Shown here: piece after piece, positions 1 through 7,456 of the stretch | How the letters are laid out: each line of letters begins with the position of its first letter | How positions within the stretch are numbered: the first letter of the stretch is position 1 | From: an uncultured Pseudomonadota bacterium | GTDB lineage: Bacteria; Lernaellota; Lernaellaia; Lernaellales; Lernaellaceae | DNA length: 7,510 nucleotides | Direction of reading: 5' to 3' | Assembly (NCBI GenBank): GCA_937967875.1 | Contig: CALBTQ010000524.1 | Coordinates: forward strand, 1 to 7,510 | Program-made: the position numbers and the translations under genes | Notes under the pieces: generated by a model | What the model saw: the letters and a program-made list of their open reading frames with translations, nothing else | What the model was told of the DNA's origin: nothing | Databases searched by the model: none

Positions 1-46
1 AGATCGTATTCGGTGACTGGAGTTCAGACGTGTGCTCTTCCGATCT
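1..46 (+). other. Illumina TruSeq read-2/i7 adapter (artefact)
   Basis: Positions 13-46 match the TruSeq index-side adapter exactly (it begins GTGACTGGAGTTCAGACG and ends GCTCTTCCGATCT). Positions 1-4 (AGAT) match the end of the P7 flow-cell sequence, which leaves positions 5-12 (CGTATTCG) as an apparent 8-base i7 index. None of this is genomic. It supplies false starts for plus-strand reading frames (MCSSDL, MLFRS) and a false C-terminus (KIGRAHV) for the minus-strand gene. Confidence 0.98.
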
Positions 47-1241
47 TGTCGTGGGGCATGGTCACGATCACCTTCACCGCCACTGTGCCGGCCGCTTCGG
101 GGGGACGATGCTCGGCGAACGTCAACTGCGGCAGGTTCATGCGAAACACGTAGCGGTCGCTCTCGCGTCCGGCGAACAGGTGCGGGCTTTCGGTCTTGTC
201 CAGCCGCAGCGGCTCCTTGGTCGAGAGGCGATACAGCAGCCGGCCGCGTTCGTCGCGTTGCGTTTCGACCGTCCAATCCGGCGCGACTGTCGGCAGCGTC
301 ACCAGCGGCAGCGTGAGCAGGCTCTCCAACGGCCGGTCGATGCGCTGGTCGACGCGGTAGGTGACGGTCATGCGCGAACGCTTGGCGACGTCCACTTCGA
401 TCTCCAGCCGCACCAGATCGCCCAGGCTGTCCAGCGCGCGCCACATGTCGCCGATGGTCGCGTGCGGCCCGGCGGTCAGCGGCGTGGACGGCGCGGGGAA
501 CGACTCGTCGGCTTCGGTCGGACGCGCCGGTTCGCCCGGCGTCGCTTGCACGGTGGAGGTCGCCGAGGCGGTCAGGCCGTACAAATAGAGATCGAGCAGC
601 CGCGTCTGCCAGATCGGATAATCGCCCGTGTCCACCTGCGAGGCGTCGGTCGCGCCGATCTTGCCCGGCAGCGCCAGGCGCAGGCGGAAGCCGCCTTTGT
701 AATATTCCTCGACGACCTGCTTGCGCACATGCAGCGGCTGGTTGGCGAAGATCGTGCCGGTCAACGCGTATATTTCCGTGGCCGGCTGCGCGGGAAACAC
801 AAGTTTGGCCTCGTAGCGCGCTTGGTTGTCGTCGCCGGTTTTGGTCACCGTCAGTTGCGCGTTGCGCAAGGTGACGTCCTGGTCGCGGTTCTGCGCGACG
901 GCCCAGAATTCGTTCAGTTGTCGCGCGCTGTCGAAGGCGTAGCGGTAGCGCAGCACTTCCTGATCGGCTTCGGTGAACGTCAAGCGTTCGACCAGTTGGA
1001 TGCCGTCGCGTTCGGCGAACAACTCGTCGAGGTTCAAGAGAAGATCGCGGCGGGCGTCGGCCAGCGACTGATTGCCCATCGCCGTGCCGATCACCGCGAT
1101 GCGCGTGGGCACCCGCGCCCAGACCGTGACGAACCCCGAGCCGTCTTCGAGGATTTTCACCTCGGCTTCCAGGTCGAAACAGCCGGCGCACAACAACGCG
1201 GCCAGCGCAATGAAAAGATAAGTGAGGCGATGAAATTTCAT
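47..1241 (-). CDS. Large lipoprotein of unknown function, C-terminus missing
   Basis: This gene encodes 398 visible residues and runs off the genomic insert. Its reading frame continues into adapter for seven false residues (KIGRAHV). The start at 1241 is chosen because it begins a clear lipoprotein signal peptide: a basic MKFHR start, a hydrophobic stretch at residues 6-19, and Cys21 in LLCAGC, with Leu at -4 and Gly at -1. A GGAG lies only 3 bases upstream. A start at 1277 would add 12 residues before the signal and is less likely. The mature protein opens with a pattern (LEAEVKILEDGSGFVTV) also seen in other cell-surface lipoproteins with LppM/DUF3153-like folds. That resemblance is weak and assigns no function. 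A Pro/Thr/Ala-rich linker (about residues 230-260) separates two beta-rich halves. It probably sits in the periplasm or on the cell surface, anchored by lipid. It is transcribed divergently from the methyltransferase gene. Confidence 0.8.
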
Positions 1242-1282
1242 GCGCTCCAGCCTACTCGCGCCCGGAAAACGAGGCAAGTCTG

Positions 1283-1311
1283 TTGCCGTCGGGCGAGGCG
1301 ATGTCTAGAAT
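1283..1311 (+). promoter_or_regulatory. Candidate sigma70-type promoter for the methyltransferase-acyltransferase pair
   Basis: TTGCCG (1283-1288) and TAGAAT (1306-1311) are separated by exactly 17 bp. Transcription would start at about 1318-1319, at the ATG itself. No Shine-Dalgarno sequence lies at a normal distance before this ATG, so a leaderless message is possible. The whole divergent spacer is only 77 bp and must also serve the minus-strand lipoprotein gene, for which I see only a weak candidate (TTGCCT, 17 bp, TAGGCT reading minus). Confidence 0.4.
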
Positions 1312-1318
1312 CTGAAAT

Positions 1319-2599
1319 ATGAGCAACGAACCAACGAACAAACCGCAGCCCGGCGAGATCGGCGAAGTCGCCGTCGAATCACTGGCGCCCAACGGCAAGG
1401 GGCAGGGGCGCGGCGAACGCGGCGAGTGGGCGAACTATTCGTTTTTCGTCGACGGCGCGGCGCCGGGCGACCGCCTGCGCGTGCGCGTGACCAACGTGCG
1501 CAAGCGTTATGTCGAAGCCGACCTGGTGCAGATTCTCCAGGCGTCGCCGCAACGGGTTGTGCCGGTGTGTCCGTATTACGAGGCATGCGGCGGCTGCCAG
1601 TTGATGCACCTGAGCTACGCGGCGCAGTTGCGCGCCAAAACCGACAACCTGCGCTACATCCTGCGGCGCAACGGCTTCGACGGCGACCTGCCGACGGAGA
1701 TGATCGGCTCGCCGCTCACCTTGCGCTATCGCCTGCGCGCGAAAATGTCGATCGCCGACGATCTGACGCCCGCGTGGCAACAGCGGCGCTCGCACGCGAT
1801 GATCTCTGTGCAGATCTGTCCGCAGTTGCGCGACGAGCTGGCCCGCGAATTGTTCGCCGCCTGGCCGCGGCTGGTGGCCGACGTCCCGGTCAAACAGGCG
1901 CGCGAGCATCAGGTGAGCGCCGTGCTCGATCCGTCCGGCGAGACCGTGTTCATGAGCCTGCACCGGCGCGAGGACGAGACGTTCGGTTCGTGGTTCAAAG
2001 CGTGCGACGGCATTCTTACTCCGGTGGAAAATCCCGTTTGCACGATGACCGTGGGCGAGACGCTGCTGCACTTCGCGCCCGATTGTTTTGTGCAGGCCAA
2101 CGAAGCGATCAACGCGCTGTTGGCGCCCCACGCGATCGACGCGCTGGCGCCCGAGGCGGAGGATCGCGTGCTGGAGTTGTATGCGGGCGTCGGCAATTTC
2201 ACCGTGTTGCTGGCCGCGCGGGCCGCGTCGGTGACGGCGGTCGAATTTCCCCGCGCGACGAATTTCGCCCGGCGCAACGCGAAGGGCGCCGCGCTCAACA
2301 ACATCGAGTGGTTGCCGATGGACGCCACGCGGGCGTTGAAGGCGCTCGACAGGGATCGCCAACGGTTCGACCTGGCGCTGGTCGATCCGCCGCGCACCGG
2401 CATGGGCGAAGCCAATGCGCGCCGGCTGGGTTCGCTGGGCGCGCGCCGCATCGTTTACGTCTCCTGCGAGCCGACCGCGCTGGTCGCCGAAATGAAGGAG
2501 CTGGCGCAGTTCGGTTATCGTCTGACGGCGGTCGCCTCGTTCGATATGTTTCCGCAAACGCCGCATGCCGAGGCGTGCGCGGTGCTGGAGTTGGGTTGA
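1319..2599 (+). CDS. TrmA/RumA-family (RlmD-like) SAM-dependent RNA uracil-5-methyltransferase
   Basis: This 426-residue enzyme transfers a methyl group from S-adenosylmethionine to C5 of a uridine in rRNA or tRNA. An N-terminal TRAM-like RNA-binding domain (about 11-75) is followed by a [4Fe-4S] cysteine set: Cys84, Cys90 and Cys93 in the CPYYEACGGC motif, with Cys167 as the likely fourth ligand. The C-terminal Rossmann methyltransferase shows FVQAN (257-261), the SAM-binding ELYAGVGNFT (286-295), DPPRTG (356-361), the catalytic nucleophile Cys383 in VSCEPTAL, and the general base Glu418 in FPQTPHAE. The 35-residue distance from Cys to Glu equals that in E. coli RumA. Length and the iron-sulfur site favour the RumA/RlmD (23S rRNA) branch over TrmA, which lacks the cluster, but the exact target base cannot be read from sequence. 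Its stop overlaps the start of the acyltransferase gene (TGATG), which suggests translational coupling. Confidence 0.95.
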   Translation: MSNEPTNKPQPGEIGEVAVESLAPNGKGQGRGERGEWANYSFFVDGAAPGDRLRVRVTNVRKRYVEADLVQILQASPQRVVPVCPYYEACGGCQLMHLSYAAQLRAKTDNLRYILRRNGFDGDLPTEMIGSPLTLRYRLRAKMSIADDLTPAWQQRRSHAMISVQICPQLRDELARELFAAWPRLVADVPVKQAREHQVSAVLDPSGETVFMSLHRREDETFGSWFKACDGILTPVENPVCTMTVGETLLHFAPDCFVQANEAINALLAPHAIDALAPEAEDRVLELYAGVGNFTVLLAARAASVTAVEFPRATNFARRNAKGAALNNIEWLPMDATRALKALDRDRQRFDLALVDPPRTGMGEANARRLGSLGARRIVYVSCEPTALVAEMKELAQFGYRLTAVASFDMFPQTPHAEACAVLELG

Positions 2600-3315
2600 T
2601 GTTTGGCCGGCTGCGCGATCTGCTGATCGAAGCGATCGTCATTCTGGCCACGCTGCTGTGCGGCTCGATCGCCATCGTCGCTTCGTTTTTCGAAACGCGC
2701 GGGCGCGTCGCCGATGCGATGACCCGTCTGTTCGCGCGCATCGTCTCGTTTGCCTGCGGAATGAAAATCGTGGCCGAGGGCGTCGAACAGGTTGATCCGC
2801 AACAATCCTACGTCGTGGTCGCCAATCATCGCAGCCATCTGGATTCGGTGGCGCTGGCGCTGACCTGCCCGGCGCCGTTGCGCATGCTGGCCAAGGAAGT
2901 GTTGTTTCGTGTGCCGTTGTTCGGCACGGCCATTCGCCGCATCGGGCACATTCCTGTCTATCGCGGCGAAAACGGCAACGACATAAACAAGCTTGTGCTC
3001 GCCACGCGCGAACTGGTGCAGCGCAAACATAGCCTATGCGTGTACGCCGAAGGGGCGCGGCAGAAAACGCGGCGCATCGCCGAATTCAAGCGCGGCGCGT
3101 TCATCATCGCCCGGGCGAGCGGCCTGCCGATTCTGCCGGTGTCGATCGTCGGCACCGAATCCATTTTGCCGGCCAAAACGTTGCGCTTCACGCCGGGCAC
3201 GGCGCACGTGCGTTTCCATCCGCCGGTGCAGACCGAAACCAAGGACGTCGAAGCGCTGCGCGCCAAGGTGCAAAAAACGATTACCGCGGGCTGTCGGGAA
3301 TTGGACAAGCGCTAA
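2599..3315 (+). CDS. PlsC-like 1-acyl-sn-glycerol-3-phosphate acyltransferase
   Basis: This 238-residue membrane-bound acyltransferase of the PlsC/LPLAT family most likely adds the second acyl chain to lysophosphatidic acid in phospholipid synthesis. One hydrophobic segment at residues 9-31 would anchor it in the inner membrane. The catalytic NHRSHLD motif (76-82) contains the His77-x4-Asp82 pair. Motif II is GHIPVYR (116-122), motif III is EGAR (151-154) and motif IV is LPILPVSIVG (177-186). Motif III is usually EGTR, so Ala replaces Thr; the phosphate-binding Arg remains. The ATG overlaps the upstream stop by one base, and a GGAG at 2587-2590 inside the preceding gene sits 8 bases before it. 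The acyl acceptor could differ from lysophosphatidate (for example another lysophospholipid), because family members vary in acceptor. The stop codon overlaps that of the convergent gene. Confidence 0.92.
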   Translation: MFGRLRDLLIEAIVILATLLCGSIAIVASFFETRGRVADAMTRLFARIVSFACGMKIVAEGVEQVDPQQSYVVVANHRSHLDSVALALTCPAPLRMLAKEVLFRVPLFGTAIRRIGHIPVYRGENGNDINKLVLATRELVQRKHSLCVYAEGARQKTRRIAEFKRGAFIIARASGLPILPVSIVGTESILPAKTLRFTPGTAHVRFHPPVQTETKDVEALRAKVQKTITAGCRELDKR

Positions 3316-3932
3316 AATTCGAAGTCGGCCGAGCCTTTGCCTTCGCGCACCACTTCGGGCCGGCCGCTGGTGAAGTCGAGGATTGTGCTTGGTTCGGGGT
3401 AGATGTACCCGCCGTCGATGACGATATCCAGTTGATGCCCGAAGATGTCCATGATGTCCTGCGGATCGGCTAGCAGTTCACCGTCGGGCGTGGCGCAACT
3501 GGTGGAGACCATCGGCACGCCCAGTTCGTCGATGATCGCGCGGATGATGTTGTCGGCCGGGCAACGCAGGCCCACTTCCTTGCGCGGCGTCTGCGTGATG
3601 CGCGGGGCGTTTTTCGTCGCCGGCAGAATGAACGTGTAGGGCCCGGGCAGCAGTCGGCGCATGATGCGATAAGCGCGATCGTCCACCTGCGCGTATTCGG
3701 AAATCAGCGACAGGTCGGCGCACAGCAGCGACAGCGGGCGGTTGATCGCCTTGCGCTTCATGCGATAGAGCTGCTCGATGCCCTGCTTGTTGTTCAGATG
3801 CGCACCCAGCGCATAGGTCGTGTCGGTGGGGTGGGCGATGATCCCGCCCTTGTGCAACACTTCGACCACGCGCGAGATCATTCGCTGCTGCGGATTTTCC
3901 GGGTGGATGCGCAATAACGTCGCCTGGGTCAT
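3312..3932 (-). CDS. yciO: YciO-type YrdC/Sua5-fold protein (threonylcarbamoyl-AMP synthase family)
   Basis: At 206 residues it has the same length as E. coli YciO and the same type of N-terminus (IHPENPQQRMI). The family fold binds ATP, threonine and bicarbonate in TsaC/Sua5, which makes threonylcarbamoyl-AMP for the tRNA t6A modification. YciO proteins are close paralogues whose own role is less settled. Visible motifs are PTDTTYALG (35-43), KRKAINRPLSLL (59-70), PGPYTFIL (96-103), GLRCP (121-125), STSC (143-146, where TsaC usually has STSAN), PSTILDF (181-187) and REGKG (196-200). The basic KRK...RPLS stretch is closer to TsaC/Sua5 than to E. coli YciO, so real synthase activity is possible. 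The start at 3932 has GAGG (3941-3944) 8 bases upstream. The TAG stop at 3312-3314 overlaps the TAA stop of the opposing acyltransferase gene. Confidence 0.9.
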   Translation of the reverse strand: MTQATLLRIHPENPQQRMISRVVEVLHKGGIIAHPTDTTYALGAHLNNKQGIEQLYRMKRKAINRPLSLLCADLSLISEYAQVDDRAYRIMRRLLPGPYTFILPATKNAPRITQTPRKEVGLRCPADNIIRAIIDELGVPMVSTSCATPDGELLADPQDIMDIFGHQLDIVIDGGYIYPEPSTILDFTSGRPEVVREGKGSADFEF

Positions 3933-3958
3933 GCTCCTCGCCTCGCTTCGACGGCAGA

Positions 3959-3987
3959 AGCTTAGTGAATGCGCCTGTATGCGTCAA
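3959..3987 (-). promoter_or_regulatory. Candidate promoter for the yciO-type gene
   Basis: On the minus strand, TTGACG (3982-3987) matches five of six -35 bases and is followed after 17 bp by TAAGCT (3959-3964), a poor -10. Transcription would begin near 3952, which gives a leader of about 20 bases that includes the GAGG ribosome-binding sequence. The 80-bp gap to the upstream same-strand lipoprotein gene leaves room for an independent promoter. Confidence 0.4.
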
Positions 3988-4012
3988 TCATGAAAAAAGG
4001 AATGGCGGACGA

Positions 4013-4663
4013 TTAAACGTCGTCGTCGTCGGTCGCGTCGTCGTCGGTCGCGTCGTCGTCGGACGTATCGTCGTCGGACGTATCGTCGTCGGACGTGTCG
4101 TCGTCGGACGTGTCGTCGTCGACCGGCGGACCGTCCTGGCCCAGGTAAATCTGGCACACGGGCAGGTTGATCGCCTTTTCGGCGTCCCAGATGTTGAGCG
4201 TGATTTCCGTCGGCTTGTCCACGATGTCGCAATCGGAGACCGAAATGCGGGTGGTAAATTCACCGGATTTTTCGTTGAACGGCCACGAGCATTTGTTGTA
4301 CGTCGAACCGCCCGGGCAGGTGATCACCGGTTCGATCTTGCCGCTGGCGATGTTCTGGAAGATGAAGTCGCCCTGGACTTCAAAACGCTCGCCGTTCTGA
4401 ATTTCCAGATCCGTGCCGCGCACCAACGAAACGGCGATCAGATTGCCTTCGTCGGACGGATCGTAGCAGTTGGCGTAATAGACCAACTCGTCCAGGCCTT
4501 CGTCGGAAATGGGGCAGTTCCATTCGCCGGGATCGTTATCGTCGTCATCGGCGCCGGGCGGATCGATGTCGTCTTCCTCGGAATCTTCGCACGCACCGAT
4601 AATCACCAAAATGCCGGCTATGGCCAATAGCAAAGTAAATACGAAAAATAACTTTAACTTCAT
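4013..4663 (-). CDS. Small acidic lipoprotein with DDDTS repeat tail, unknown function
   Basis: This 216-residue predicted lipoprotein has a signal peptide at residues 1-24 (MKLKLFFVF followed by a hydrophobic core) and Cys25 in the lipobox IIGAC. An acidic linker (28-44, mostly Asp and Glu) follows. The folded core (about 48-180) has six further Cys (50, 66, 116, 125, 145, 170), enough for three disulfides, which fits export to an oxidising compartment. The C-terminal 35 residues are almost only Asp, Thr, Ser and Ala, in five-residue units. I recognise no domain. The two acidic ends could bind divalent cations or act as a charged spacer; that is inference. The start at 4663 is supported by GGAGG (4674-4678), 10 bases upstream, and by the signal peptide. 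The frame is open back to 4978, but the extra 105 residues contain no signal and lack family character. Confidence 0.85.
   Translation of the reverse strand: MKLKLFFVFTLLLAIAGILVIIGACEDSEEDDIDPPGADDDDNDPGEWNCPISDEGLDELVYYANCYDPSDEGNLIAVSLVRGTDLEIQNGERFEVQGDFIFQNIASGKIEPVITCPGGSTYNKCSWPFNEKSGEFTTRISVSDCDIVDKPTEITLNIWDAEKAINLPVCQIYLGQDGPPVDDDTSDDDTSDDDTSDDDTSDDDATDDDATDDDDV
4031..4120 (-). repeat. 15-bp tandem repeat, six in-frame copies (DDD-T/A-S/T)
   Basis: Six contiguous 15-bp units encode residues 182-211 of the acidic lipoprotein. In coding orientation units 1 and 2 are GACGACGACACGTCC, units 3 and 4 are GACGACGATACGTCC, and units 5 and 6 are GACGACGACGCGACC. A partial Asp run and the stop follow. 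Because the unit is a multiple of three, copy-number changes keep the frame. Confidence 0.95.
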
Positions 4664-4711
4664 TGCCCCGAAACCTCCACGGGTGGCTATAATCCTCCCC
4701 AGCAATCGCTT

Positions 4712-4740
4712 AGGATAGACAAAGGCGTGAGCAAGAGCAA
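4712..4740 (-). promoter_or_regulatory. Weak candidate promoter for the acidic lipoprotein gene
   Basis: Reading minus, TTGCTC (4735-4740) and TATCCT (4712-4717) are 17 bp apart. This would start transcription near 4705 and leave a leader of about 42 bases containing GGAGG. Both hexamers are poor matches, so spacing and position are the main support. Confidence 0.25.
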
Positions 4741-4810
4741 GGGTTAATCGAACCGGGATGGCGATCGCGGAAACTTCCTCGTGCCGGAACCGGGCCGGTC
4801 GATGCTGTGA

Positions 4811-4859
4811 GTTTTGTAACCTTGGATTAACTGGGACGAAAACACGTTCGTTACAAAAC
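4811..4859. repeat. Perfect 10-bp inverted repeat, 29-bp spacer
   Basis: GTTTTGTAAC (4811-4820) is the exact reverse complement of GTTACAAAAC (4850-4859). The arms are AT-rich, lie between the two divergent promoters and are 39 bp apart centre to centre. They could be paired sites for one DNA-binding protein or a long-loop hairpin. I cannot assign a regulator. Confidence 0.7.
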
Positions 4860-4909
4860 GGAGCCGGTGAAAGGACGGGAGCATTGCGGAGTTGTCGACG
4901 GCGTACGGG

Positions 4910-4934
4910 AAAAAAACGGAAAAAAATTAAAAAA
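4910..4934 (+). promoter_or_regulatory. Phased A-tracts, possible UP element or bent DNA
   Basis: Three A-runs (4910-4916, 4920-4926 and 4929-4934) have centres about 10 and 8.5 bp apart, close to one helical turn. They end 5 bp before the candidate -35 hexamer at 4940. That is where an UP element would contact the RNA polymerase alpha subunits, and such phasing also bends DNA. Confidence 0.45.
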
Positions 4935-4939
4935 GTTCC

Positions 4940-4968
4940 TTGCAAATCGCGGCGAGTTCTGGTTGAAT
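4940..4968 (+). promoter_or_regulatory. Candidate promoter of the fadN-type gene
   Basis: TTGCAA (4940-4945) and TTGAAT (4963-4968) are 17 bp apart and each matches four of six consensus bases. A-tracts lie directly upstream. The predicted start near 4975 falls inside the palindrome at 4964-4981, so a bound repressor would block polymerase. The resulting leader of about 187 bases is long; a promoter nearer the gene cannot be excluded. Confidence 0.45.
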
Positions 4969-4981
4969 GAGTCCTCATTCA
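4964..4981. promoter_or_regulatory. FadR-like (TetR-family) operator palindrome
   Basis: TGAATGAGTCCTCATTCA is a perfect palindrome with 8-bp arms and a 2-bp centre. From memory, the Bacillus FadR box is TGAATGA, four variable bases, TCATTCA; all 14 arm positions agree here. In Bacillus, FadR is a TetR-family repressor released by long-chain acyl-CoA, and it controls fadN. Here the site precedes a FadN-type gene and overlaps its candidate -10 and start point. No regulator gene is in the window. Confidence 0.6.
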
Positions 4982-5145
4982 GCTACCCTTTTGTGTTGAT
5001 GGGGGTGCTTTGCCTATCACAGTTAGTACTATGCACCGGTCGATACGACTGCCGGGACTCGACGATGTCTCGCGTGGGTCGCGATATAAAGTTATTTTCA
5101 CACATAATGTTTACACTCGAAAAGTGAGTCTTGTTATCCACTTTC

Positions 5146-5152
5146 AAGGAGG
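5146..5152 (+). promoter_or_regulatory. Strong ribosome-binding site of the fadN-type gene
   Basis: AAGGAGG is a full match to the anti-Shine-Dalgarno complement. It stands 9 bases before the ATG at 5162 and fixes that start. A 6-bp inverted repeat (AAAGTG 5121-5126, CACTTT 5139-5144) ends one base before it. Confidence 0.9.
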
Positions 5153-5161
5153 AGTCAGCTG

Positions 5162-7456
<2,295 letters not shown>

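Larger units (their letters stand above)
4664..5161. other. 498-bp non-coding divergent control region
   Basis: No credible gene lies here; the open frames present are short, with no start context or protein character. Composition is more AT-rich than the flanking genes. From left to right it holds the lipoprotein ribosome-binding site and weak promoter, a 10-bp inverted repeat, phased A-tracts, a candidate promoter with an 18-bp palindrome, a leader of about 187 bases and the fadN ribosome-binding site. Confidence 0.8.

Noticed and set aside
30..1322. 430-residue plus-strand frame starting MCSSDL
   Set aside because: Its start lies in adapter sequence, and the rest is antisense to the lipoprotein gene with low-complexity composition.
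1426..3315. 629-residue plus-strand frame that looks like a fusion ending in the acyltransferase
   Set aside because: The first 391 residues are the wrong frame of the methyltransferase gene (Arg/Ala-rich, no motifs). The true acyltransferase start is the ATG at 2599.
3993..3998. Run of six T on the minus strand after the acidic lipoprotein gene, as a terminator
   Set aside because: No GC-rich stem precedes the T-run.
3965..4630. Plus-strand frame with VVVGR repeats
   Set aside because: It is the antisense reading of the Asp-rich repeat of the lipoprotein gene, which has a signal peptide and a ribosome-binding site on the other strand.
4688..4693. TATAAT on the plus strand in the intergenic region
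   Set aside because: There is no -35-like sequence at 16-18 bp upstream, and it lies next to the start of a gene on the opposite strand.
5085..5108. TATAAA (5085-5090) and CATAAT (5103-5108) as -10 elements nearer to fadN
   Set aside because: Neither has a reasonable -35 hexamer at proper spacing. They are kept only as a reason for caution about the promoter at 4940-4968.
5134..5142. DnaA-box-like TTATCCACT before the fadN-type gene
   Set aside because: A single site with one mismatch, no companion boxes and no origin genes nearby; expected by chance.
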